The notes beneath the pieces are model-generated. The model worked only from the letters and a program-made list of their open reading frames with translations, made no database searches and had not been told where the DNA came from. From the NCBI GenBank assembly GCA_964440985.1, contig CAYTWE010000038.1, positions 1 to 21,956 of the forward strand: a stretch of DNA of 21,956 nucleotides. Direction: 5' to 3'. Both the position numbers and the translations under genes were made by a program. How positions within the stretch are numbered: position 1 is the stretch's first letter; every line of letters begins with the position of its first letter. Shown here piece by piece: positions 5,264 through 14,160 of this stretch. This DNA comes from UBA1731 sp964440985. GTDB lineage: Bacteria; Verrucomicrobiota; Kiritimatiellia; RFP12; UBA1067.

Positions 5264-7117
5264 TCAGAAGTCGGAGGCGTCGCAAACTATGTTCTCCATG
5301 ATGTATTCGCGCCTTTCCGGCGTGTTGCCGCCCATGTAGAACTTGATCGTCTTGTCAGCTTCGGAGTCGTCTGCGCAGGTGACAGGCGTAAGCCGCATTT
5401 CCGGACCGATGAAGTCCTTGAACTCCTTTGCATTGAGTTCGCCGAGCCCCTTGAACCTCGTTATCTCACAGTTCTTACCACAGGCCTTGATGGCCTTCTC
5501 GCGCTCCTCGTCCGAGAAGCAGTAGTACTGTTCGCCGTTTTTCGCCTTAGGATTCCGCACACGGAACAGCGGTGTCTCGAGGATGAACACGCGCTTGTCG
5601 GCTATCAGCTGCCTGTAGAAGCGCATGAAGAACGTCGTGAGAAGCATACGGATGTGAAGTCCGTCGACATCGGCATCCGTCGCGAAGATGATCTTCCCGT
5701 ACCTGAGATGCTCAAGCGAATCCTCTATGTCAAGCGTCTTGATCAGGTTGAAGAACTCTTCGTTCTTGTACAGCACATCCTTGTTCAGCCCGCAGGTGTT
5801 GAGGCACTTGCCCCTCAGGAAGAACACGGCCTGGTTCATCGCGTCTCGCGCATTGCCGAGCGTACCGCCGGCGGACTTTCCTTCCGTGAGGAAGATCATC
5901 GTGTCCTCGCCGTATCCCTTCTTCCCGGCCTTCTCCTTGCGTTCGAGGTGCAGATGGTTTTTGCAGTCCTTGAGCTGCGGCACCCTTACGCTCACCGCCT
6001 GACCACGCTCACGCGCCTGCTTCTTTATCGTGTTGAGCTGGCTGCGGAGCTTTGAGGTGTCGTCAACCTTCTTGATCAGCTTCTCCGCTTCGGACGGGAA
6101 CTTGTGGAAAAGCGTCTCCACTTCGCGCTTGATGTTCGCCACGAGATCCGCCCGTATCTCCGGTGAGCCGAGCTTCGTCTTCGCCTGCCCCTCGAACGTC
6201 GGCTCCTGCATCCGTATCGAAATGGCGCCGATTATGCCCTCCCGGACGTCATCGCCGTCAAACTTCTTCTTCGAGTATTCGTTCAGGGCCTTCGTCAGAC
6301 CCTCCTTGAACGCCGTGAGGTGCGTACCGCCCTCCGTGGTGTGCTGCCCATTGACGAACGAATAGTACTCCTCGGAGAACCTGTTCGTGTGGGTGAAGAC
6401 GAATTCAAGCGTCTTCGACCGGAAATGGAACGGCGTATACAGCTTCTCGAATTGAGCCTCGTCCGCTATCAGGTCGTTCAACCCCTCGTCCGAACATATG
6501 CGCTCTCCGTTCAGCGCAATCGTCAGCCCGGCGTTCAGGTACGCATACATTTTGAGCCTGCGCATCACATGCTCTTCGCGAAACCTGAAATTCTTGAATA
6601 TCGTCGCATCCGGAAGGAAACTCACAAAGGTTCCGTTGCGCTCTCCGTCCCCCTTGAGCTTGCCGCGCCGCTTGGACTTGAGGACGCCCTTTGCGAACGT
6701 CGCCTCCGAAAATTCGCCGTCACGCACCGACCTTACGTGAAACTCGTCGGAAAGCGCATTCACCGCCTTGGTGCCCACGCCGTTCATGCCGACGGAGAAC
6801 TGGAACGACTCGGTGTCGAACTTGCCGCCCGTGTTCAGTTCCGAGACGCAATCCACAACCTTGCCGAGCGGTATGCCGCGCCCGTAGTCGCGTATCGAAC
6901 ACCTTCCGGAGTTCCAGTCAAGCGATATCTCTATGCGCTTGCCGTTGCCCATGATGAACTCGTCTACGGAGTTGTCGATGACCTCCTTCATCAGAACATA
7001 GATGCCGTCGTCGTAGTCAGATCCGTTTCCCGCCCGGCCGATGTACATTCCGATGCGGCGGCGGATGTGCTCCATCGCGTCGAGATGCTTGATGTTGTCG
7101 TCGTTGTAGTTCGCCAT
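5264..7117 (-). CDS. parE: DNA topoisomerase IV subunit B (ParE; GyrB/ParE family)
   Basis: This is the ATPase subunit of a type IIA topoisomerase that decatenates daughter chromosomes together with ParC. From the ATG at 7117 the product is 617 residues. The GHKL ATPase domain has KEVIDNSVDE (44-53), DYGRGIP (77-83) and GMNGVGTKAVNALS (110-123), with the ATP-sensing loop GQAKTKLG near 310. The TOPRIM domain has LTEGKSAGG (410-418) and ATDADVDG (479-486); FKGLGEL lies near 555. It lacks the long GyrB insertion and resembles the ParE-like proteins of Bacteroidetes. A GTG at 7180, overlapping the methyltransferase stop, would add 21 residues; I prefer 7117 because family members begin at about MANYNDDNIKHLDAMEHIR and AAGG precedes it. 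It is the last gene of the operon from 9959. ParC is not in the window. Confidence 0.93.
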   Translation of the reverse strand: MANYNDDNIKHLDAMEHIRRRIGMYIGRAGNGSDYDDGIYVLMKEVIDNSVDEFIMGNGKRIEISLDWNSGRCSIRDYGRGIPLGKVVDCVSELNTGGKFDTESFQFSVGMNGVGTKAVNALSDEFHVRSVRDGEFSEATFAKGVLKSKRRGKLKGDGERNGTFVSFLPDATIFKNFRFREEHVMRRLKMYAYLNAGLTIALNGERICSDEGLNDLIADEAQFEKLYTPFHFRSKTLEFVFTHTNRFSEEYYSFVNGQHTTEGGTHLTAFKEGLTKALNEYSKKKFDGDDVREGIIGAISIRMQEPTFEGQAKTKLGSPEIRADLVANIKREVETLFHKFPSEAEKLIKKVDDTSKLRSQLNTIKKQARERGQAVSVRVPQLKDCKNHLHLERKEKAGKKGYGEDTMIFLTEGKSAGGTLGNARDAMNQAVFFLRGKCLNTCGLNKDVLYKNEEFFNLIKTLDIEDSLEHLRYGKIIFATDADVDGLHIRMLLTTFFMRFYRQLIADKRVFILETPLFRVRNPKAKNGEQYYCFSDEEREKAIKACGKNCEITRFKGLGELNAKEFKDFIGPEMRLTPVTCADDSEADKTIKFYMGGNTPERREYIMENIVCDASDF

Positions 7118-7179
7118 TTCCTGCCTTACCTGCTCCGTCTCATATGTAAATTCGCCTATCTTCGCGTCAGCACGTTCCA

Positions 7180-8217
7180 CTACGCCTTTTCGCTCCCGCC
7201 ATCACGCTTGACAGCCCTGAGCACCGTGTAGCCGCGCCGTTTAACAGACTGGATGTCGCAAAAGCGCCTCTCACAGGCCTCACGTATCATGTCCGGTGTT
7301 TTCGCGACCATCCAGCACACGCCTCCCGGCGCAAGCGCCCCATGCGCAATCTCCGCGAAGTGATCCGCTATGCGTCCGTCGCCGTAGTACGGCGGATTGG
7401 CAAGTGCAACAGAAAATCCGCCGATGCCGGGATGATCCGGCGGCAGCCCCTCGTCAGACAGCACACATTCGGCGTCAAATCCAAGTGCCGATGCATTCCG
7501 CTTCGCCGCCTCGATCGCCCGCGTATGGGAATCCACAAGCGTAAGCGGCACGGATGCCGCACCGCTGCGGCGCACGGCATCGGCGACGAGCAGACCAACG
7601 AGCCCGCAGCCACAGCCAATGTCGAGGATTCCGGACGTTCCTGCGACGGAAGCCGCCTCCGCCAGCTCCCTCGACGCAACCTCTGCCAAGGCAAGGCCGC
7701 CCTCATCCGCCCTCCGATGGCAGAAGCATCCCGGAAGCGACGTCATCCTCAATCTCGGCCCGCCAGGGACTGAGGCCTCAAACTCGGCCTCAAACGAGCG
7801 GACGCGCTTCAGTTCGCCCTTCTTTGTGCATACGCACTTCACGGGCGCACGGCGCGACGTACGCGACGCGACAACCTTCCCGAACAGCTTTCTGAGCGTT
7901 TCAGGCTCTACGCCCTCAGCGACAAGCGTCGCACCGTCCGCAAGATGACGGTGGATGTCCTGAAGCGTATCCAACTCAAGTTCGGCGCTTACGAGCTTTG
8001 TCGTTGCGCAATAGAATGCGTGAGTGTACGATGCATCCGCGGGAAGTCGGGCGGAACACAGCACCAGCACATTGGACTTGCCCCCGACATCCTCGCGGAT
8101 CTTCCGCGCCTGATATGCGTCGTAGGCGTGAACCGTCACTCGGTCGCCATGGTGGGCACGGGCGTATTCAAGCGGAAACCTGCCGCTTCTGCACCCCGAA
8201 AAAAGAACCTCAAACAT
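7180..8217 (-). CDS. Class I SAM methyltransferase, RsmC/RlmG-like
   Basis: The 345-residue product has a variable N-terminal half and a C-terminal Rossmann methyltransferase domain with SAM-binding motif ILDIGCGCGLVG (197-208), acidic motif LVDSH (227-231) and catalytic NPPY (274-277). A duplicated, degenerate N-terminal half plus a C-terminal MTS domain is the architecture of RsmC and RlmG, which make m2G in 16S or 23S rRNA. That target is therefore likely, but the exact guanine cannot be told. The N-terminal half contains no SAM motif. The ATG at 8217 lies 5 nt after the acyl-CoA synthetase stop, with ACAGGG upstream, and the TAG overlaps a possible GTG of parE by one base, so the three genes are translationally linked. 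Confidence 0.82.
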   Translation of the reverse strand: MFEVLFSGCRSGRFPLEYARAHHGDRVTVHAYDAYQARKIREDVGGKSNVLVLCSARLPADASYTHAFYCATTKLVSAELELDTLQDIHRHLADGATLVAEGVEPETLRKLFGKVVASRTSRRAPVKCVCTKKGELKRVRSFEAEFEASVPGGPRLRMTSLPGCFCHRRADEGGLALAEVASRELAEAASVAGTSGILDIGCGCGLVGLLVADAVRRSGAASVPLTLVDSHTRAIEAAKRNASALGFDAECVLSDEGLPPDHPGIGGFSVALANPPYYGDGRIADHFAEIAHGALAPGGVCWMVAKTPDMIREACERRFCDIQSVKRRGYTVLRAVKRDGGSEKA

Positions 8218-8222
8218 CCCTG

Positions 8223-9959
8223 TCAGGCGTCCGGCCAGAGTTCGTGCGCCATCTCGCGCAGCTTGTACTTCTGAATCTTCTGCGAAGCCGTCATCGGGAA
8301 GATGTCGAGGAAGTGGACGTACTTCGGTATCTTGAACCAGGATATCTTGTCCTTGCAGAACACCTGCACGTCATGCTCGGAGAGCGTGACGCCGTCCGAC
8401 GGGATTATGAATGCAGCAGGCTGCTCGCCATATTTCTTGGAAGGACATCCCACAACGGCGACGTCCTTCACGCCCGGCATTGTGCCGAGGAAATCCTCCA
8501 CCTCCTTCGGCGAGATGTTCTCGCCGCCGCGTATTATGAGGTCTTTAAGGCGTCCGGTGATGTAGTAGTATCCGTCCTTGTCCATGCGGCCGATGTCGCC
8601 GGAATGCAGCCAGCCGTTCGCGTCTATGCACTTCGCCGTCTGCTCTGGCATGTTGTAGTAGCCCTTCATGTTGTTGAACCCGCGGCAGCATATCTCGCCG
8701 TCGGTGTCGAGCGGCGCAAGATCACCAGTCTCAGGATCGATGATAGCAACCTCGATGCCGGGCAGAGCCTGCCCGATCGTCTGGCACTTGCGCTCGATGG
8801 ACTTCTCGAAATAGCGCGTCATGGTCATTACGGGGCCACTCTCGGTCAGCCCGTACGGGTTCGTGATCTCCTTCATGAACATCCTGTCCTGCGCCTGCTG
8901 CATCCTGTGCACCGGACACGCAGACCCTGACATTATGCCGGTGCGGAGCGAACGGAAGTCAAACCGCGAGAAGAGCGGATGGTCGAGCATTGCGATGTAC
9001 ATCGTAGGCACGCCGTACGTGGCCGTGCAGCGTTCGCGCTCGATTGACGTCATGACCTGCACCGGATCGAACTTCTCGAGGAACACCATCGTCGCACCAT
9101 GGTTCACGCAGCTCATCACGCCGAGCACGCATCCGAAGCAGTGGAAGAGCGGCACGGGGATGCATACGCGGTCGCGGCACGAGAGGTTCTGGCAGGCGCC
9201 GATCCAGAAGCCGTCGTTCGCGATGTTGCGGTGCGTCAGCTGCACACCCTTCGGGAATCCGGTGGTTCCGCTCGTGTACTGCATGTTCACGACGTCGTTC
9301 ACGTCGCATTCCGCCTGACGCTTGAGGTAGTCCTCCATCGACGTCTCGCAGGCAAGGCTCTTAACCTCGTTCAGCGAATACATTCCGCGGTGCTTTTCGC
9401 CGCCAAGGAAGAACACGCGGCGGAGATGCGGATATTTGGCGCACTTCAGCTCTCCACGCGGCTGCTCCTTCAACTCCGGAACAAGCTCGTTGATGACCTG
9501 CACATAGTCGCAGTCGCGGTAGCCGTTGATGATGAAGAGGTTTTCGGCGTCGGACTGCTTCAGGGCGAAATCCATCTCGTGCTGCTTGTAGTTCGTGTTG
9601 AGCGGCAGGAGGATTGCGCCGATCTTCGCGGCGGCGAACATGAGCACGACCCAGTGCGGCACGTTTGTCGCCCACAGCGCGATCTTCTCTCCGTGCCTCA
9701 CGCCAAGAGCCATCAGGCCTCTCGCCACAAGATCCACCTCCTCGCCGAACTCAAACCACGTGAGACGGAAATCGCGGTCTGCGTAGACGACGGCGTCATT
9801 CTCGCCGCAGCGCGCAATCGTCTGGTCAAGAAGCTGCCCAAGCGTATATTCACGCGTGATCGGCAGATTGTGCCACGGCACACCTGTGGATACGCTTTGC
9901 GTGAACGGCGCCCGTGATGGCGCAGTTCCGAACGGATCGGTCAGCTTGAACTCAGACAT
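8223..9959 (-). CDS. Acyl-CoA synthetase (AMP-forming, ANL superfamily)
   Basis: The 578-residue enzyme activates a carboxylic acid as acyl-AMP and transfers it to CoA, probably in the cytoplasm. Adenylation motifs are in order: P-loop YTSGTTGFPKG (228-238), YGLTESGP (369-376), GWLHSGDIG (449-457) and GRLKDLIIRGGENISP (469-484). Near the C-terminus TASQKIQKYKLRE carries the probable adenylation lysine Lys561; the usual Gly before it is Gln. The overall pattern is that of medium/long-chain acyl-CoA ligases rather than acetyl-CoA synthetase, but the chain length cannot be read from sequence. The ATG at 9959 has GAAAGGG upstream and a clear promoter about 54 nt away. It heads an operon with the methyltransferase and parE. 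Confidence 0.9.
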   Translation of the reverse strand: MSEFKLTDPFGTAPSRAPFTQSVSTGVPWHNLPITREYTLGQLLDQTIARCGENDAVVYADRDFRLTWFEFGEEVDLVARGLMALGVRHGEKIALWATNVPHWVVLMFAAAKIGAILLPLNTNYKQHEMDFALKQSDAENLFIINGYRDCDYVQVINELVPELKEQPRGELKCAKYPHLRRVFFLGGEKHRGMYSLNEVKSLACETSMEDYLKRQAECDVNDVVNMQYTSGTTGFPKGVQLTHRNIANDGFWIGACQNLSCRDRVCIPVPLFHCFGCVLGVMSCVNHGATMVFLEKFDPVQVMTSIERERCTATYGVPTMYIAMLDHPLFSRFDFRSLRTGIMSGSACPVHRMQQAQDRMFMKEITNPYGLTESGPVMTMTRYFEKSIERKCQTIGQALPGIEVAIIDPETGDLAPLDTDGEICCRGFNNMKGYYNMPEQTAKCIDANGWLHSGDIGRMDKDGYYYITGRLKDLIIRGGENISPKEVEDFLGTMPGVKDVAVVGCPSKKYGEQPAAFIIPSDGVTLSEHDVQVFCKDKISWFKIPKYVHFLDIFPMTASQKIQKYKLREMAHELWPDA

Positions 9960-10012
9960 TTCAGTACCCTTTCTTCCGGCAATTGATTGCGAATGGCGGT
10001 AAATGGGCGTGT

Positions 10013-10041
10013 ATTATACTAAATCCGCCGCCGCACCGCAA
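10013..10041 (-). promoter_or_regulatory. Promoter of the acyl-CoA synthetase/methyltransferase/parE operon
   Basis: On the minus strand TTGCGG (10041-10036), a 17-bp spacer and a perfect TATAAT (10018-10013) are followed immediately by ACACGCCC. The predicted leader is about 45-50 nt. No intrinsic terminator for the upstream glycosidase gene is seen between 10042 and 10107. Confidence 0.8.
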
Positions 10042-10107
10042 AACCGTCAAAGGGCATCCATTCCATTTTATGAACTGGCACCGCCCCATATCCGTCCATT
10101 CAAATGT

Positions 10108-13100
10108 CTATCGCTGCGCTGACACGCCCAGCGACACATCGTCGATGGTCATGGAATCCTCCGGCTGCCAGCCCCAAGTCTTGCCCTTCCAGTCCACGGG
10201 GACGGTGCGGCGATGCCACAGCTCGATGTCGTTCATCTCGCCGGGCTTCACCAGCGCCGTCACGTTAATCACCTCACGGTTCGCGAACGGCTCCAATCCG
10301 CCGCCGCCCTTGTTGCGCCCCTGCCCGTTGATAACCACCGAGCTTACGGTGTTCTCCGGCGTGACGATGCGGAAGAAGATGTCGCGCCCTGCCCAGCTCT
10401 TCGGCACGAACACCTTGCGCCGCAGATAGCGCCCGAAATTGCGACCGGGGATCCCGCCCGGACGGACAGCGTGGAAATCCTTCATCACCACTTCCCAGTC
10501 GCCGTTAAGGGAGACCGTCTCCTCGAACTGCCGCTCCTCGTACATCCACACGACGTCGCAGATGCCCGCCGTGAAGATCCTGCCGCCAGTCATGCGGATC
10601 TCCAGCGTATTCTCGCCGCCGTATTTCAGCAGCGCCGACACGTCCGTCGCCTGGTCGCCGCAAAGTTCGCGGTGCACCTTCGCCTGGTCGAAGCTCCTGA
10701 ACATCTTTCCGTTCATGTAGAGGTCAGCCTTGTCGTAGAGCGTCTTCACGCCGTACGCCACAACGTGCGTCCGCCCCTTGGCTGAGGCAGGCAGGCGGAA
10801 GCGGGCGCGATAGATCGCTTCGCCCCTGTAGTCCTTCAATTCAGGGAACTGAACCTTCCATGTGCGGTTGCGCGCCTGACGCCATGTCTTGCCGCCATCG
10901 ACCGAGAACTCCCACGCGTCGAACACGCGAAGCCCGGAATCCGCCATCGGCCTGAACTTCGGGAAGTCAAGGGCGGGGCCGGCCTTCCAGTACTTGACCT
11001 TCTCGCCCCACCACGTGCGCAGCGCAAGCGTCGGCGGAATGTCCTTCGCCGCCGCGAAGATGCGCGTCTTGAACGGGCCGATCTCGCATTCCGGAATGCG
11101 GACGAACCCGTCCGCATCGTACGTCCATCCGGACACGTCCTCGCCCGTGAACGCATCATACACACGCACCGGCTTAGCGTCAGTCTTGAAAGCGAAGGAT
11201 GTCCTGACGGCGTACGGCGTCTGGTTCGTGAAGTTGAGCGCCGTGTTGAACGCGATCAGCCAATCCTCAAGCCCGTCCTTGCTCGTAGCCTTGCGCGTCC
11301 ACACCTGGAACGCCGAAGCGTCCGTGACGCGCTTCATGCCAAGCTGCGCGAAAAGTTCGTCCGTCAGGACGTTGTACGTCGACGGCGTCCACTTGCCGCG
11401 TATGTCGGCCGCTTCGCGCCAAAAGCCGCTTGCCAAGGTGATGACCTTGCCCTTGCCGACGCGGCGTACGCCGGCGGCGACGGATCCGTTGCTGTAGGTG
11501 GCCAGTGTCTCCGCGTCGGCCAGCGTCTTTTCGAGCGCACGGTTGTAGCGCCAGTTGGCTGCCGTGTGACGGCCGTAGCCGTTGACGTTGAACGTTTTGC
11601 CGGACCACTTCGGGAACTCGCTGTTGCCGGCCGCGAACGTCAGCGTCTGCACTCCGCCCGGCAGATCGCGTGTGCGGAATCCTGAAAGCCGCGCAAACGG
11701 ATGCGCATCGCGCTTGAACAGCGTGTGGCGGCCCGTCTCGGTGAACGCGACAAATACGCCGCCGTCACGCACGTACCGATCGATGTCGTCGACGATCTCG
11801 TCAGTCATCACGTCCGCGCCGCAGTCAAGCAGGATAGGATAGCGCTCCACAGTGACGATTCCCTGCGCAAGCGCCTTCTCGCTCGTCATTGTCGCATCGT
11901 GATGGACGGACTGCATTTCGCCTCGCGAAACGTTCCACATGTACGGAGTTCCCGTCTGCATGAGCGCCGAGAGCGTCGAGAGGAAAAGCCCGGTCTTGGG
12001 CTCGTCGATCAGGTACTTTCCGACAAGGCGCGTGACCGGCATCCGCGCCGTCATGCCGCCCGTCTCCTGCTCGAACTTCATGTACTGTTCAATGTCCATG
12101 AAGACGGCGGTGGATGATGCGCCGGTGTAGAAGATCGTCCCGAAGTTGCGGTCAAAGCGGTCTTCCGCCGCAACGTCCCTGCTCGGCTCGCCAATGAAGT
12201 AGAAGCCGTACTGCCGCCCCATATCCGGCAGATGCGGCCAGTAGAAGCCGTCCGTGGACGTGGACTGCATCGCGAACCCCTGCTCCGCCCAGAGCGGCGC
12301 CAGATCGGAGAGAATTGGCATGTCCGCGCCGGAGATGGAGATCGGACGGTTGCGGTCGATTGCGCGTCCCGCAAGGAAGACGCGCCTGTTGCGCTCGACG
12401 ATCTTGTCGTTCTGGAACTTTATGTTGTCGTAGTAGCGGGCATTGACACGCGGATCTGAATACGGAAAGTTCTGTCCCGCATTTGGCGACAGGGAAACCG
12501 GACCGGCGAATCTGCCGCCGCACCGTCCACCTGGCATCTCGACTACAAGTTCGTCCTTGCCGTCGTTGCGGAACGCACCCGCCTCAATCGGCGCGTCTAT
12601 CATGCCAAGCACGCTGCCGCAGGTCGAGATGGATTTCCGCCCGTTCGCCCAGACGTGCGCCTGGCCGTTGTCGCCAAGGTAGATGACCGTTCGAAAGTGC
12701 AGAGGCCTGTCCTTGTTCTTCGCCAACCACTCGCATTTCGGCAGACGAAGCCTGTACCAGCACCGTCCGGACTCCACGTAGTTGCACCGGTGGGAGGGCG
12801 GCATCTGCACGGTGAGCCACCGCGTATCGGACGGCGGCGGAGTCCCGAGCGTGACGTCCGAGTTTTCCACCCAGCCCTTCGCGCCAAACCAGGTGCGCTT
12901 CTCCGGAGCCTTCGCCCACTCCCAGTCGAAGCCGAAGAGATCCCACCGTTCGCGATCCCAATCGCCGCCGATCAGATCCACAAGCTGCATGGACGGCACA
13001 TCCGCCCATGTCCGATACGCATCAGGATTACCGGTCCACCGCACCGAAAGCTCCTTGAGCGTAAAGCGCCGCATGAGCCAGTCCTTCTGCGCAAGCAACC

Positions 13101-14040
13101 CTTCCTCCGAAGCATCCCACAGAATGCCGTCCATGCCCTTCCCGAGCTGGTCGCCAATCGGCTTTCCGCAGTAGAACTGCCATCCGCCAAGGCCGGGATG
13201 GTTGACGTAGCGCGAAATCGTTTCGCGTTCGAACTGAAGGACGGGCGACGCCGCATCCGGAAAGCCGGGGCCGTCATTGTCGAACGCCATTCCCTCCACA
13301 CCCTGAATCCACTCCGTGACAAGCGTGTGAGTCTGCGTCCTGGCGCACTTCTCAGGATGATCGTTGTATACCCAAAGAGGCATCGTGCCGGCGAACGTCG
13401 GCGACAGCGTAAGCATGCTTCCGGCCTTCGCCGCCTCGTCCACACCGAAATCCCACGGTTCGTATGAGAAGACACCCGGCCCTTTCGTCTCGTTGAAGCC
13501 GATTCCGTGCGACAGCAGACCACCCATGCCCACCTTGTTCGCGAACGTCCAGTGGTTCTCCACGCCAAGCCCCATCAATGAATCCATCGGACGCTTGTAG
13601 AACTTGAGAGCGCGAAGGTCGTAATAGTCGAGATACGGCGGATAGTTTGTAGTCGCCACTGCGGCGACGTTCGCATCAGCGACGTTCCGCACCACAACCG
13701 TCCTCTCATCCGCCATGCTCACTGTGGCGCAGCGGCCGGACGCAAACGTGAAGACGTTTCCGGAAACGGTCGGACGCGCCGCACTTATGCCCGACAGGTC
13801 GCGAAGCAGCTTTGAGTAGACCGTCCGCGCAACGGCGGCGTTTTCGCACGTGAACCTCGCCTCATCCGCAGAGAACCCCGCCGAGACTTCGCCGCCGTAG
13901 CCGCGAAGCCTGACCGGTTCGCCCATGCGCACCGCCGCTTCGCCGCCTTTGTCGCACCCGGCGAACGCCGCCATCACCGCGACGACAACGCCGCATATCA
14001 CTCCCATCTTGCTGTTCATCGTCTTTTGTCTCTCGCTCAT
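10108..14040 (-). CDS. Large modular GH42/beta-galactosidase-like lipoprotein
   Basis: This 1310-residue protein begins with a lipoprotein signal peptide: hydrophobic VICGVVVAVMAAFAG and Cys29 as lipobox cysteine. The ATG at 14019 (MNSKMG..., Cys22) is an equally good start. Residues about 150-370 resemble a GH42-type barrel half: NHPGLGGWQFY (280-290) parallels the HPA..GW strand and the LxxRWxG..xxYxxWxDV segment (331-348) parallels the typical helix region. A jelly-roll module (about 405-520) appears inserted; a second barrel-like part follows, with GEPSR (617-621) as candidate nucleophile strand. A beta-galactosidase trimerisation-like domain (about 725-900) includes DRYVRDGGVFVAFTETGRH. 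Two GH2-like jelly-rolls end the protein (about 1060-1300). The family is not certain and the substrate is unknown. It has its own promoter. Confidence 0.7.
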   Translation of the reverse strand: MSERQKTMNSKMGVICGVVVAVMAAFAGCDKGGEAAVRMGEPVRLRGYGGEVSAGFSADEARFTCENAAVARTVYSKLLRDLSGISAARPTVSGNVFTFASGRCATVSMADERTVVVRNVADANVAAVATTNYPPYLDYYDLRALKFYKRPMDSLMGLGVENHWTFANKVGMGGLLSHGIGFNETKGPGVFSYEPWDFGVDEAAKAGSMLTLSPTFAGTMPLWVYNDHPEKCARTQTHTLVTEWIQGVEGMAFDNDGPGFPDAASPVLQFERETISRYVNHPGLGGWQFYCGKPIGDQLGKGMDGILWDASEEGLLAQKDWLMRRFTLKELSVRWTGNPDAYRTWADVPSMQLVDLIGGDWDRERWDLFGFDWEWAKAPEKRTWFGAKGWVENSDVTLGTPPPSDTRWLTVQMPPSHRCNYVESGRCWYRLRLPKCEWLAKNKDRPLHFRTVIYLGDNGQAHVWANGRKSISTCGSVLGMIDAPIEAGAFRNDGKDELVVEMPGGRCGGRFAGPVSLSPNAGQNFPYSDPRVNARYYDNIKFQNDKIVERNRRVFLAGRAIDRNRPISISGADMPILSDLAPLWAEQGFAMQSTSTDGFYWPHLPDMGRQYGFYFIGEPSRDVAAEDRFDRNFGTIFYTGASSTAVFMDIEQYMKFEQETGGMTARMPVTRLVGKYLIDEPKTGLFLSTLSALMQTGTPYMWNVSRGEMQSVHHDATMTSEKALAQGIVTVERYPILLDCGADVMTDEIVDDIDRYVRDGGVFVAFTETGRHTLFKRDAHPFARLSGFRTRDLPGGVQTLTFAAGNSEFPKWSGKTFNVNGYGRHTAANWRYNRALEKTLADAETLATYSNGSVAAGVRRVGKGKVITLASGFWREAADIRGKWTPSTYNVLTDELFAQLGMKRVTDASAFQVWTRKATSKDGLEDWLIAFNTALNFTNQTPYAVRTSFAFKTDAKPVRVYDAFTGEDVSGWTYDADGFVRIPECEIGPFKTRIFAAAKDIPPTLALRTWWGEKVKYWKAGPALDFPKFRPMADSGLRVFDAWEFSVDGGKTWRQARNRTWKVQFPELKDYRGEAIYRARFRLPASAKGRTHVVAYGVKTLYDKADLYMNGKMFRSFDQAKVHRELCGDQATDVSALLKYGGENTLEIRMTGGRIFTAGICDVVWMYEERQFEETVSLNGDWEVVMKDFHAVRPGGIPGRNFGRYLRRKVFVPKSWAGRDIFFRIVTPENTVSSVVINGQGRNKGGGGLEPFANREVINVTALVKPGEMNDIELWHRRTVPVDWKGKTWGWQPEDSMTIDDVSLGVSAQR

Positions 14041-14078
14041 TTCTGTAATGTGTAGATCTAATATCTTCGTGTCGGCAC

Positions 14079-14087
14079 ACTATACCA
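14079..14087 (-). promoter_or_regulatory. Extended -10 promoter for the GH42-like gene
   Basis: On the minus strand TGG-TATAGT (14087-14079) is an extended -10 element. No good -35 exists 17 bp upstream (TGATGG), as is common for extended -10 promoters. The predicted leader is about 32 nt to the ATG at 14040 or 53 nt to the ATG at 14019. Unlike the other four promoters, ACACG does not follow the -10 directly (GTGCCGACACG does). Confidence 0.5.
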
Positions 14088-14107
14088 TAATCGCACCATG
14101 CCATCAC

Positions 14108-14125
14108 GTCCGCCTAACGGCAGAC
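14108..14125 (-). other. Hairpin after the discoidin-protein gene
   Basis: On the minus strand GTCTGCC (14125-14119) pairs with GGCGGAC (14114-14108) around a GTTA loop, a 7-bp stem with one G-U pair. It lies 36 nt after the TAG stop of the upstream gene and just before the next promoter. No T-run follows, so it may be a factor-dependent end or mRNA-stabilising structure. Confidence 0.35.
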
Positions 14126-14160
14126 GCTGTCTTGCGCTGCATCCATGCGCACATTCGCAG

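Noticed and set aside
7118..7180. GTG start for parE at 7180 (21 extra residues)
   Set aside because: AAGG does precede it, so it is possible, but family members begin close to the ATG at 7117 and the extra residues look unrelated to the family.
6320..7231. Long plus-strand open frame opposite parE (303 codons)
   Set aside because: High GC and codon bias of the minus-strand gene create it; parE is beyond doubt and the frame shows no family motif.
7998..8930. Long plus-strand open frame opposite acyl-CoA synthetase
   Set aside because: His/Arg/Val-rich shadow of a clearly coding minus strand; no recognisable domain.
10045..10050. TTGACG as -35 for the acyl-CoA synthetase promoter
   Set aside because: It is 26 bp from TATAAT, too far; TTGCGG at 10036-10041 has the correct 17-bp spacing.
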